Shown here: in pieces, positions 22,827 through 36,200 of the stretch
Layout of the letters: each line of letters begins with the position of its first letter
Position numbering within the stretch: the stretch's first letter is position 1
Assembly: GCF_914767665.1 (NCBI RefSeq)
Contig: NC_059502.1
Coordinates: 40,845,812 to 40,909,811 of the forward strand
DNA from: Harmonia axyridis
Lineage: Eukaryota > Arthropoda > Insecta > Coleoptera > Coccinellidae
Length of the DNA stretch: 64,000 bases
Direction of reading: 5' to 3'
Notes under the pieces: generated by a model
The model's input: the letters and a program-made list of their open reading frames with translations, nothing else
Databases searched by the model: none
What the model was told of the DNA's origin: nothing
Position numbers and translations under genes: made by a program

Positions 22827-24882
22827 AATCTACATTTCTTGGAGTTAACTGCGTTAGAAGAAGAAGAGGTCCGTATTATAAATAATATATTATTCACCAA
22901 TTCTAGTGAATACAAATTACCCTGTAGAGTTAAACAAAAATTTTCTGCAAGTAAGTATAGAGATCTTAAAAGAATTATTCATGGTCAATATGAATATGTA
23001 ATATAATAATGAATCAACTAATATCAACTTTTTCAGAAAATGAGTGTAGAAAATCTGTAATCAATTACAATGGATTATCAATCACAAAACCTTTTATCCA
23101 GAATGAGATGACAGGAAAACATTCGAAACCTTCAACTCCCCCTAGTTGAGCTGTAAAAACAGTTGAAATTATTACAAGAGATAATACAGAGATAATCAAA
23201 AATGATACAATTTCCAATAGGACAATTGAAAAAATTGAAAGTAGCATCTCGGATAAAAATGAATCTAAAATTGAGGAGCCCACAGTAAATGTATGGAAAA
23301 AATCATGGGCTAGTCTATTTGATAAAGATGTTAAAACAATTTCGAATGAGAAAATAGATAATAAAATTAATGATTCACATGTAACATCTTTAAACCATAC
23401 AAAAGTAGTCAAAAAAATAGATTCAGCCACCCATATGTTAGGAGGTGAGTTCAAAACCATATCTTTTTTTATATATTTATCTTACTTTCAACTAACAATT
23501 TGCTTACATCTACAGTAGATAATTTTTTTACTTAGTTGAACCCATTTTACTTGATGAAAAGTGGAATGCTTTGGTTTTCACCTACAAATATCAGTGAAAA
23601 TTCAAGTTTCTATCATGGTTAGTAATATTTTTTAATTTTCAGAATTTCTCAAGAACTATAAAATTGATGGGACCCAAACCAGTTTTAAACCCAGGGGTTT
23701 ACGAAACAAAAGTAACTCTCGTTATATAAACTCAATATTACAAGCCCTACTTGCTTGCCCACCACTTTGTAATCTCCTCAAACGGCTATCAGAGAACTTC
23801 ACTCACAATAATGCACTGAAATCAATAACAATGAGTGAAAATATGTAAGTATAAATTAATATAATTTGCAACTTTGATTGAATAACAATTTTATATATGT
23901 ATTTTCATTATTCAACTATTCCAGATGTAAATTTATGAATAACTTCGATAATCTGCCCAATGTAAGACGCAAGTCAGGTTCAAAAAAGAAAAACAAGAAG
24001 CAAACTTTCGTCAATATAGACAATGGCAATTCGTTTGAGGCCTCATCGTTTTATACGATGCTAAACGGAACACGTAGCGATTCTTTCCTTGTTGAAGGCC
24101 GACAAGAAGACGCCGAAGAAATCTTGGGCCTTCTGTTGAATGGACTCAATGATGAAATGATGGGAATAATGAAATTGATTAGCCATGACGAAAATATTCA
24201 AGCAGCTAAAAAAGAAGTGAAAATAGATGTGGATGATTGGAAAGTTATTGGTCCTAGGAACGAAGGGAATGTAACAAGAGAAATACAAATGGACAAGACA
24301 CCGATTAGTGATATATTCGGAGGACTTCTCTGTTCAAGAATCCATAAAACCGGAGACGAAACTTCAGAAAATATTGAACCATTCCTAACATTGACATTAA
24401 ATATTAAGAAAGCAAATAACATAGCTGAAGCTTTAGAAGGCCTTACAACCAAGAACAAACTAAAGGGTCTGACATCATCGAAAACGAAAGAAACGGTTGA
24501 AGCATGGCAGCAAGTGATGATAGAGAAGTTGCCTGTAGTTTTAGTATTACATTTGAAATGCTTCGAATACAGAATGAATGGCTGCACTAAAATAATGAAG
24601 ACTATAGAATTTCCCATCAATCTGCAGATTGATTCTAAAATATTATCTGGAAGGACGAATACTTCAGCGGAGAGACAATATAAATTAATATCTGTAGTAT
24701 ACCTTGTAGGAAAGGAGGCCAGCTATGGGCATTATATAGCAGATACTTTCCATTCGGGGTATAATACATAGTTGAGGTTTGATGACTCTAAAATAAACAG
24801 AGTTACGGAAGAAGATGTTCTCAAACGTCAAGGAGATAGAGTTCCTTATTTATTATTTTATCGAAGGAGTGATACGGTGTGA
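22827..24882 (+). pseudogene. USP10-like deubiquitinase pseudogene, copy 3
   Basis: Exons: 22827-22950; about 23037-23446; 23643-23844 (donor GTAAGT); 23935-24882. The last exon is open from its start to 24768 and encodes GRQEDAEE, FGGLLC, EKLPVVLVLHLKCFEY and GHYIADTF, so this is the least damaged catalytic domain. Lesions: TGA at 23147-23149, shared with copy 2; the catalytic Cys codon is CGT (Arg) at 23720-23722, also as in copy 2; and TGG has become TAG at 24769-24771 in the WLRFDD motif, removing the last 37 codons including the region of the third catalytic residue. A His-to-Leu change in VVYHVG is also seen. Splice sites are intact. The longest frame could give a ~297-residue fragment without the Cys-box. 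Confidence 0.92.
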
Positions 24883-25055
24883 AGTGTAAAGATTCATTGA
24901 TATAGTTGTTAATTTGTACAGATTAGATTTAAGGATGCTGAACATTGTAATATTTTTCTGTTGTTTCATGAGTAATGCCATGTATTGTATTTCGGGAGAA
25001 TATGATAAATTGACTTTACATAGTTATATATATGTATATGTATATGTATATAAAA

Positions 25056-25078
25056 AATAAATATTATATTTTAATAAA
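25056..25078 (+). promoter_or_regulatory. Tandem poly(A) signals of USP10 copy 3
   Basis: AATAAA at 25056-25061 and 25073-25078, preceded by the TATATG dinucleotide tract (about 25024-25052). Confidence 0.65.
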
Positions 25079-26312
25079 CGAACTTTGTATAAATGTAAAA
25101 TTTTGTTTGTTTTTTTCGAAGAATTTCTTTTCCTAAAACTTAAATTAAATTTTTGCAAGAACTACTATCTCAGAAGGAAAAAAGATCGTCTTCTTGAAAA
25201 TTCCAATCAACCATAAACAGTATTAGCTATTTCAGGACTTTGGACTCTTTATTCCTTTTTCTTTGCTCTTGAAATCAGGTGAATTTCGCTCAATGTAATA
25301 AAAAAAAACTTGACCAAACTTTATAATTTTTCCCAGTGTTCAGCGGCGCTACGTTCTCCTACTTCTGTAACCTAGATAAATGAGGATATTTTGGAAGATC
25401 GTACTTCATGCACTCGAATCATGTAATTTTTTTTTGTTTCACAAAAATCACAAATATACCAGTCATGAACTCTGAATTAACCTATATCTATAATGACCCA
25501 AAACAAAACACTCATTAATTTCCGTTTTATAACCTATTATTCCTTTTCCTTGGTCAGAACAATTTTTTTGGAGAATTCTCGTCTCTGATTACTATAAAAT
25601 TTCTTTCTTCTATTGGTCCTCTAATTCACTTGAAAATCAAAACTTAGTTGAATAATTACTCAAAAAAAAGTTCTGTCTAAGGTCAGATTGGATTTCTTTA
25701 AATTTTATTATCCTGGATATTAGACATGAGAACTCAGAATATATTGAATTCCTCTCTTACTACAGTTAAAGGTCTGTGCTTATAATTTACATCTGGTGTA
25801 CGCTAGTAGTTTCGATTGTCTGGGATACCAACTATTCAATGGCATAGGCCTCGATTTGGTAACATTTTGGATGTTCCACCATTTACTAATGTAAATGCCT
25901 AAAACCTCTAGAATTTGCATCTGAATAAGGATTGGTCAAGTCTATTCAATTCTTTTACATTTTTAGACCTCAGATTTAAAAGAATAGAAAAATTCGTCGT
26001 TTCGCAATTCAGAATCAAACAATAATTGACCAATGAAATAGAGTAATGTCTAGAAATGACAATGCATATGAAATATGAAAGCAAGGTTTCAAATGAATAA
26101 ACTCTGCAATCGATTAAAAAGACGGCATTAAATTTCGAATGTAGAATCTTTTATTCTTATTATAGAACTCTTTATTGCTAAATTCATATGTTAGAATCTT
26201 ATATTCAATTTTTATATTTTTTTATTTATAAAATCCCAATTCTATTCATGTTTCTTTGGACGAATACCAGTTTCTACTATGAAATGAATAATTACAATTC
26301 AATTGTATCTAT
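25079..26312. other. A+T-rich spacer, no gene seen
   Basis: Truncated version of the spacer after each USP10 copy, with small indels relative to the other two. No gene or RNA is recognisable. Confidence 0.7.
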
Positions 26313-26320
26313 GAAGGACT
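26305..26320. other. Right island/satellite junction
   Basis: The island sequence ...GTATCTAT, which matches units 1 and 2, changes to GAAGGACTGTTC, the inverted-orientation satellite, at about 26312. TAT occurs in both partners at the join, a possible microhomology. Confidence 0.8.
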
Positions 26321-27167
26321 GTTCTTATTCCCTTCTTTTTGTTTAAACAACATTTATCCAAGTAAGCCTTTCCACATTGTTGATTTTCTTGGACTAGGAT
26401 GTCACGCAGCTAGCTATAATCTCCCATGTGGTAAGGTCAATTGCTGCTGTAACCACAATTGGACGGCTGACTTCTGTTGTTGATTTCATTTGTTTGTTAT
26501 TTCCTTCAATGTTTCTCATTCTAACACTTCTCATCGTATTGCACAAGGACGCAAGCTTGACACACGTGTCTATGGAAACCACATTGGTATAAGGGACTGT
26601 TCTTATTCCCTTCTTTCTGTATAATGATCAATTATCCAAGTAAGCCATTCCACATTGTTGATTTTCTTGAACTCGGATGACACGCAGGTAGCTATAATCT
26701 CCCACGTGGTAAGGTCAATTGCTGCTGTAACCACAAATGCACGACTGACTTCTGTTGTTGATTTCATTTGTTTGTTATTTCCTTCTATGTTTCTCATTCT
26801 AACACTTTTCATCGTATTGCACAGGGACGAAAGCTTGACACACGTGTCTAAGGAAACCACTTTTTTTTGTTTAATCAACAATTATCCAAGTAGGCCATTC
26901 CACATTGTTGATTTTCTTGGACTCGGATGTCACGCAGGTAGCTATAATCTCCCACGTGGTAAGGTCAATTGCTGCTGTAACCACAAATGCACGACTGACT
27001 TCTAATGTTGATTTCATTCGTTTGTTATTTTCTTCAATGTTTCTCATTCTAACACTTTTCATCGTATTGCACAGGGACGAAAGCTTGACACGCGTGTCTT
27101 AGGAAACCACTTTGGTATAAGGGACTGTTCTTATTCCCTTTTTTTTGTTTGATCAACAATTATCTAA

Positions 27168-30100
27168 GTGGGCCATTCCACATTGTTGGTTTTCTTGGAC
27201 TCGGATGTCACGCAGGTAGCTAGAATCTCCCACGTGGTAAGGTCAATTGCTGCTGTAACCACAAATGCACGACTGACTTCTGTTATTGATTTCATTTGTT
27301 TGTTTTTTCCTTCTATGTTTCTCATTCTTACACTTTTCATCGTATTGCACAGGGACGAAAGCTTGACACACGTGTCTATGGAAACCACATTCGTATAAGG
27401 GACTGTTCTTACTTCATTCTTTCTGTATAATGATCAATTATCCAAGTAAGTCATTCCACATTGTTGATTTTCTTGGACTCGGATGTCACGCAGGTAGCTA
27501 TAATCTCCCACGTGGTAAGGTCAATTGCTGCTGAAACCACAAATGCACGACTGACTTCTGTTGTTGATTTCATTTGTTTGTTATTTCCTTCAATGTTTCT
27601 CATTCTAACACTTTTCATCGTATTGCACAGGGACGAAAGCTTGACACACGTGTCTAAGAAAACCACTTTGGTATGAGGGACTGTTCTTATTCCCTTTTTT
27701 TTGTTCAATCAACAATTATCCAAGTAAGCCATTCCACATTGTTGATTTTCTTGGACTCGGATGTCACGCTGGTAGCTATCATCTCCCACGTGGTAAGGTC
27801 AATTGCTGCTGTAACCACAAATGCACGACTGACTTCTGTTGTTGATTTCATTCGTTTGTTATTTCCTTCTATGTTTCTCATTCTAACACTTTTCATCGTA
27901 TTGCACAGGGACGAAAGCTTGACACACGTGTCTAAGGAAACCACTTTGGTATAAGGGACTGTTCTTATTTTTTTTTTTGTTTAATCAACAATTATCCAAG
28001 TAGGCCATTCCACATTGTTGATTTTCTTGGACTCGGATGTCACGCAGGTAGCTATGATCTCCAACGTGGTAAGGTCAATTGCTGCTGTAACCACAAATGC
28101 ACGACTGACTTCTAATGTTGATTTCATTTGTTTGTTATTTCCTTCAATGTTTCTCATTCTAACACTTCTCATCGTATTGCACAGGGACGAAAGCTTGACA
28201 CACGTGTCTAAGGAAACCACTTTGGTAGAAGGGAATGTTCTTATTCTCTTTTTTTTGTTTAATCAACAATTATCCAAGTAGGCCATTCCACATTGTTGAT
28301 TATCTTGGACTCGGATGTCACGCAGGTAGCTATAATCTCCCACGTGGTAAGGTCAATTGCTGCTGTAACCACAAATGCACGACTGACTTCTAATGTTGAT
28401 TTCATTTGTTTGTTATTTCCTTCAATGTTTCTCATTCTAACACTTTTCATCGTATTGCACAGGGACGAAAGCTTGACACACGTGTCTATGGAAACCACAT
28501 CGGTATAAGGGACTGTTCTTATTCCCTTCTTTCTGTATGATGATCAATTATCCAAGTAAGCCATTCCACATTGTTGATTTTCTTGGACTCGGATGACACG
28601 CAGGTAGCTATAATCTGTAACGTGGTGAGGTCAATTGCTGCTGTAACCACAAATGCACGACTGACTTCTGTTATTGATTTCATTTGTTTGTTATTTCCTT
28701 CAATGTTTCTCATTCTAACACTTTTCATCGTATTGCACAGGGACGAAAGCTTGACACACGTGTCTAAGGATACGACTTTGGTATAAGGGACTGTTCTTAT
28801 TCAATTCTTTTTGTTTAATGAACAATTATCCAAGTAAGCCGTTCCACATTGTTGATTTTCTTGGACTCGGATGTCACGCAGGTAGCTATAATCTCCCACG
28901 TGGTAAGGTCAATTGCTGCTGTAACCACAAATGCACGACTGACTTCTGTTGTTGATTTCATTCGTTTGTTATTTTCTTCAATGTTTCTCATTCTAACACT
29001 TTTCATCGTAATGCACAGGGACGAAAGCTTGACACACGTGTCTATGGAAACCACATTGGTATAAGGGACTGTTCTTACTTCATTCTTTCTGTATAATGAT
29101 CAATTATCCAAGTAAGCCATTCCACATTGTTGATTTTCTTGGACTCGGATGTCACGCAGGTAGCTATAATCTCCCACGTGGTAAGGTCAATTGCTGCTGT
29201 AATCACAAATGCACGACTGACTTCTGTTGTTGATTTGATTTGTTTGTTATTTCCTTCAATGTTTCTCATTCTAACACTTCTCATCGTATTGCACAGGGAC
29301 GAAAGCTTGACACACGTGTCTATGGAAACCACATTAGTATAAGGGACTGTTCTTATTCCCTTCTTTCTGTATAATGATCAATTATCCAAGTAAGCCATTC
29401 CACATTGTTGGTTTTCTTGGACTCGGATGACACGCAGGTAGCTATTATCTTTTACGTGGTAAGGTCAATTGCTGCTGTAACCACAAATGCACGACTGACT
29501 TCTGTTGTTGATTTCATTTGTTTGTTATTTCCTTCTATGTTTCTCATTCTTACACTTTTCATCGTATTGCACAGGGACGAAAGCTTGACACGCGTGTCTA
29601 AGGAAACCACTTTGGTATAAGGGACTGTTCTCATTCCCTTCGTTTTGTTCAATCAACAATTATCCAAGTAAGCCATTCCACATTGTTGATTTTCTTGGAC
29701 TCGAATGTCACGCAGGTAGCTTTAATCTCCCACGTGGTAAGGTCAATTGCTGCTGTAACCACAAATGCACGACTGACTTCTGTTGTTGATTTCATTTGTT
29801 TGTTATCTCCTTCTATGTTTCTCATTCTTACACTTTTCATCGTATTGCACAGGGACGAAAGCTTGACACGCGTGTCTAAGGAAACCACTTTGGTATAAGG
29901 GACTGTTCTTATTCCCTTCGTTTTGTTTAATGAACAATTATCCAAGTAAGCCATTCCACATTGTTGATTTTCTTGGACTCGGATGTCACGCAGGTAGCTA
30001 TAATCTCCCACGTGGTAAGGTCAATTGCTGCTGTAACCACAAATGCACGACTGACTTCTAATGTTGATTTCATTCGTTTGTTATTTTCTTCATTGTTTCT

Positions 30101-33100
30101 CATTCTAACACTTTTCATCGTATTGCACAGGGACGAAAGCTTGACACGCGTGTCTTAGGAAACCACTTTGGTATAAGGGACTGTTCTTATTCCCTTTTTT
30201 TTGTTTGATCAACAATTATCTAAGTGGGCCATTCCACATTGTTGATTTTCTTGGACTCGGATGTCACGCAGGTAGCTAGAATCTCCCACGTGTTAAGGTC
30301 AATTGCTGCTGTAACCACAAATGCACGACTGACTTCTGTTGTTGATTTCATTTGTTTGTTTTTTCCTTCAATGTTTCTCATTCTTACACTTTTCATCGTA
30401 TTGCACAGGGACGAAAGCTTGACACACGTGTCTATGGAAACCACATTCGTATAAGGGACTGTTCTTACTTCATTCTTTCTGTATAATGATCAATTATCCA
30501 AGTAAGTCATTCCACATTGTTGATTTTCTTGGACTCGGATGTCACGCAGGTAGCTATAATCTCCCACGTGGTAAGGTCAATTGCTGCTGAAACCACAAAT
30601 GCACGACTGACTTCTGTTGTTGATTTCATTTGTTTGTTATTTCCTTCAATGTTTCTCATTCTAACACTTTTCATCGTATTGCACAGGGACGAAAGCTTGA
30701 CACACGTGTCTAAGAAAACCACTTTGGTATGAGGGACTGTTCTTATTCCCTTTTTTTTGTTCAATCAACAATTATCCAAGTAAGCCATTCCACATTGTTG
30801 ATTTTCTTGGACTCGGATGTCACGCTGGTAGCTATCATCTCCCACGTGGTAAGGTCAATTGCTGCTGTAACCACAAATGCACGACTAACTTCTGTTGTTG
30901 ATTTCATTCGTTTGTTATTTCCTTCTATGTTTCTCATTCTAACACTTTTCATCGTATTGCACAGGGACGAAAGCTTGACACACGTGTCTAAGGAAACCAC
31001 TCTGGTATAAGGGACTGTTCTTATTTTTTTTTTGTTTAATCAACAATTATCCAAGTAGGCCATTCCACATTGTTGATTTTCTTGGACTCGGATGTCACGC
31101 AGGTAGCTATAATCTCCCACGTGGTAAGGTCAATTGCTGCTGTAACCACAAATGCACGACTGACTTCTAATGTTGATTTCATTTGTTTGTTATTTCCTTC
31201 AATGTTTCTCATTCTAACACTTCTCATCGTATTGCACAGGGACGAAAGCTTGACACACGTGTCTAAGGAAACCACTTTGGTAGAAGGGAATGTTCTTATT
31301 CTCTTTTTTTTGTTTAATCAACAATTATCCAAGTAGGCCATTCCACATTGTTGATTATCTTGGACTCGGATGTCACGCAGGTAGCTATAATCTCCCACGT
31401 GGTAAGGTCAATTGCTGCTGTAACCACAAATGCACGACTGACTTCTAATGTTGATTTCATATGTTTGTTATTTCCTTCAATGTTTCTCATTCTAACACTT
31501 TTCATCGTATTGCACAGGGACGAAAGCTTGACACACGTGTCTATGGAAACCACATCGGTATAAGGGACTGTTCTTATTCCCTTCTTTCTGTATGATGATC
31601 AATTATCCAAGTAAGCCATTCCACATTGTTGATTTTCTTGGACTCGGATGACACGCAGGTAGCTATAATCTGTAACGTGGTGAGGTCAATTGCTGCTGTA
31701 ACCACAAATGCACGACTGACTTCTGTTATTGATTTCATTTGTTTGTTATTTCCTTCAATGTTTCTCATTCTAACACTTTTCATCGTATTGCACAGGGACG
31801 AAAGCTTGACACACGTGTCTAAGGATACGACTTTGGTATAAGGGACTGTTCTTATTCAATTCTTTTTGTTTAATGAACAATTATCCAAGTAAGCCGTTCC
31901 ACATTGTTGATTTTCTTGGACTCGGATGTCACGCAGGTAGCTATAATCTCCAACGTGGTAAGGTCAATTGCTGCTGTAACCACAAATGCACGACTGACTT
32001 CTGTTGTTGATTTCATTCGTTTGTTATTTTCTTCAATGTTTCTCATTCTAACACTTTTCATCGTAATGCACAGGGACGAAAGCTTGACACACGTGTCTAT
32101 GGAAACCACATTGGTATAAGGGACTGTTCTTACTTCATTCTTTCTGTATAATGATCAATTATCCAAGTAAGCCATTCCACATTGTTGATTTTCTTGGACT
32201 CGGATGTCACGCAGGTAGCTATAATCTCCCACGTGGTAAGGTCAATTGCTGCTGTAATCACAAATGCACGACTGACTTCTGTTGTTGATTTGATTTGTTT
32301 GTTATTTCCTTCAATGTTTCTCATTCTAACACTTCTCATCGTATTGCACAGGGACGAAAGCTTGACACACGTGTCTATGGAAACCACATTGGTATAAGGG
32401 ACTGTTCTTATTCCCTTCTTTCTGTATAATGATCAATTATCCAAGTAAGCCATTCCACATTGTTGGTTTTCTTGGACTCGGATGACACGCAGGTAGCTAT
32501 TATCTTTTACGTGGTAAGGTCAATTGCTGCTGTAACCACAAATGCACGACTGACTTCTGTTGTTGATTTCATTTGTTTGTTATTTCCTTCTATGTTTCTC
32601 ATTCTTACACTTTTCATCGTATTGCACAGGGACGAAAGCTTGACACGCGTGTCTAAGGAAACCACTTTGGTATAAGGGACTGTTCTCATTCCCTTCGTTT
32701 TGTTCAATCAACAATTATCCAAGTAAGCCATTCCACATTGTTGATTTTCTTGGACTCGAATGTCACGCAGGTAGCTTTAATCTCCCACGTGGTAAGGTCA
32801 ATTGCTGCTGTAACCACAAATGCACGACTGACTTCTGTTGTTGATTTCATTTGTTTGTTATCTCCTTCTATGTTTCTCATTCTTACACTTTTCATCGTAT
32901 TGCACAGGGACGAAAGCTTGACACGCGTGTCTAAGGAAACCACTTTGGTATAAGGGACTGTTCTTATTCCCTTCGTTTTGTTTAATGAACAATTATCCAA
33001 GTAAGCCATTCCACATTGTTGATTTTCTTGGACTCGGATGTCACGCAGGTAGCTATAATCTCCCACGTGGTAAGGTCAATTGCTGCTGTAACCACAAATG

Positions 33101-33278
33101 CACGACTGACTTCTAATGTTGATTTCATTCGTTTGTTATTTTCTTCAATGTTTCTCATTCTAACACTTTTCATCGTATTGCACAGGGACGAAAGCTTGAC
33201 ACGCGTGTCTTAGGAAACCACTTCGGTATAAGGGACTGTTCTTATTCCCTTTTTTTTGTTTGATCAACAATTATCTAA
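27168..33278 (-). repeat. Two copies of an 11-monomer (~3056 bp) higher-order repeat
   Basis: The distinctive monomer with GGTAGCTAGAATC recurs at 27168, 30224 and 33279, spaced 3056 and 3055 bp. The intervening monomer variants keep the same order. The third copy, starting at 33279, has lost one monomer (the next marker is 227 bp on instead of about 505). The same 11-monomer period (3058 bp) is seen in the left arm. Confidence 0.85.
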
Positions 33279-36200
33279 GTGGGCCATTCCACATTGTTGA
33301 TTTTCTTGGACTCGGATGTCACGCAGGTAGCTAGAATCTCCCACGTGGTAAGGTCAATTGCTGCTGTAACCACAAATGCACGACTGACTTCTGTTGTTGA
33401 TTTCATTTGTTTGTTTTTTCCTTCTATGTTTCTCATTCTTACACTTTTCATCGTATTGCACAGGGACGAAAGCTTGACACACGTGTCTAAGAAAACCACT
33501 TTGGTATGAGGGACTGTTCTTATTCCCTTTTTTTTGTTCAATCAACAATTATCCAAGTAAGCCATTCCACATTGTTGATTTTCTTGGACTCGGATGTCAC
33601 GCTGGTAGCTATCATCTCCCACGTGGTAAGGTCAATTGCTGCTGTAACCACAAATGCACGACTAACTTCTGTTGTTGATTTCATTCGTTTGTTATTTCCT
33701 TCTATGTTTCTCATTCTAACACTTTTCATCGTATTGCACAGGGACGAAAGCTTGACACACGTGTCTAAGGAAACCACTCTGGTATAAGGGACTGTTCTTA
33801 TTTTTTTTTTTGTTTAATCAACAATTATCCAAGTAGGCCATTCCACATTGTTGATTTTCTTGGACTCGGATGTCACGCAGGTAGCTATAATCTCCCACGT
33901 GGTAAGGTCAATTGCTGCTGTAACCACAAATGCACGACTGACTTCTAATGTTGATTTCATTTGTTTGTTATTTCCCTCAATGTTTCTCATTCTAACACTT
34001 CTCATCGTATTGCACAGGGACGAAAGCTTGACACATGTGTCTAAGGAAACCACTTTGGTAGAAGGGAATGTTCTTATTCTCTTTTTTTTGTTTAATCAAC
34101 AATTATCCAAGTAGGCCATTCCACATTGTTGATTATCTTGGACTCGGATGTCACGCAGGTAGCTATAATCTCCCACGTGGTAAGGTCAATTGCTGCTGTA
34201 ACCACAAATGCACGACTGACTTCTAATGTTGATTTCATTTGTTTGTTATTTCCTTCAATGTTTCTCATTCTAACACTTTTCATCGTATTGCACAGGGACG
34301 AAAGCTTGACACACGTGTCTATGGAAACCACATCGGTATAAGGGACTGTTCTTATTCCCTTCTTTCTGTATGATGATCAATTATCCAAGTAAGCCATTCC
34401 ACATTGTTGATTTTCTTGGACTCGGATGACACGCAGGTAGCTATAATCTGTAACGTGGTGAGGTCAATTGCTGCTGTAACCACAAATGCACGACTGACTT
34501 CTGTTGTTGATTTCATTTGTTTGTTATTTCCTTCAATGTTTCTCATTCTAACACTTTTCATCGTATTGCACAGGGACGAAAGCTTGACACACGTGTCTAA
34601 GGATACGACTTTGGTATAAGGGACTGTTCTTATTCAATTCTTTTTGTTTAATGAACAATTATCCAAGTAAGCCGTTCCACATTGTTGATTTTCTTGGACT
34701 CGGATGTCACGCAGGTAGATATAATCTCCCACGTGGTAAGGTCAATTGCTGCTGTAACCACAAATGCACGACTGACTTCTGTTGTTGATTTCATTCGTTT
34801 GTTATTTTCTTCAATGTTTCTCATTCTAACACTTTTCATCGTAATGCACAGGGACGAAAGCTTGACACACGTGTCTATGGAAACCACATTGGTATAAGGG
34901 ACTGTTCCTACTTCATTCTTTCTGTATAATGATCAATTATCCAAGTAAGCCATTCCACATTGTTGATTTTCTTGGACTCGGATGTCACGCAGGTAGCTAT
35001 AATCTCCCACGTGGTAAGGTCAATTGCTGCTGTAATCACAAATGCACGACTGACTTCTGTTGTTGATTTGATTTGTTTGTTATTTCCTTCAATGTTTCTC
35101 ATTCTAACACTTCTCATCGTATTGCACAGGGACGAAAGCTTGACACACGTGTCTATGGAAACCACATTGGTATAAGGGACTGTTCTTATTCCCTTCTTTC
35201 TGTATAATGATCAATTATCCAAGTAAGCCATTCCACATTGCTGATTTTCTTGGACTCGGATGACACGCAGGTAGCTATTATCTTTTACGTGGTAAGGTCA
35301 ATTGCTGCTGTAACCACAAATGCAAGACTGACTTCTGTTGTTGATTTCATTTGTTTGTTATTTCCTTCTATGTTTCTCATTCTTACACTTTTCATCGTAT
35401 TGCACAGGGACGAAAGCTTGACACGCGTGTCTAAGGAAACCACTTTGGTATAAGGGACTGTTCTCATTCCCTTCGTTTTGTTCAATCAACAATTATCCAA
35501 GTAAGCCATTCCACATTGTTGATTTTCTTGGACTCGAATGTCACGCAGGTAGCTTTAATCTCCCACGTGGTAAGGTCAATTGCTGCTGTAACCACAAATG
35601 CACGACTGACTTCTGTTGTTGATTTCATTTGTTTGTTATTTCCTTCTATGTTTCTCATTCTTACACTTTTCATCGTATTGCACAGAGACGAAAGCTTGAC
35701 ACGCGTGTCTAAGGAAACCACTTTGGTATAAGGGACTGTTCTTATTCCCTTCGTTTTGTTTAATGAACAATTATCCAAGTAAGCCATTCCACATTGTTGA
35801 TTTTCTTGGACTCGGATGTCACGCAGGTAGCTCTAATCTCCCACGTGGTAAGGTCAATTGCTGCTGTAATCACAAATGCACGACTGACTTCTGTTGTTGA
35901 TTTCATTTGTTTGTTATTTCCTTCAATGTTTCTCATTCTAACACTTTTCATCGTATTGCACAGGGACGAAAGCTTGACACACGTGTCTATGGAAACCACA
36001 TTGGTATAAGGGACTGTTCTTATTCCCTTCTTTTTGTTTAATGAACAATTATCCAAGTAAGCCGTTCCACATTGTTCATTTTCTTGGGCTCGGATGTCAC
36101 GCAGGTAGCTGTAATCTCCCACGTGGTAAGGTCAATTGCTGCTGTAACCACAGATGCACGACTGACTTCTGTTGTTGATTTCATTTGTTTGTTATTTCCT

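Larger units (their letters stand above)
16557..22979 (+). repeat. Island tandem unit 2 (6423 bp)
   Basis: The complete repeat unit. It starts at CATGGTCAATATG, corresponding to 10509 and 22980. It retains the ~390 bp deleted from unit 1 and includes the first recognised exon of copy 3 near its end. Differences from unit 1 in the spacer are scattered single substitutions and small indels. Confidence 0.93.
22980..26312 (+). repeat. Island tandem unit 3 (truncated, 3333 bp)
   Basis: Collinear with the first half of units 1 and 2. It stops in the downstream spacer at the point matching 13466 and 19890. It therefore has no hammerhead element and no MITE pair. It is followed directly by satellite DNA. 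Confidence 0.92.
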
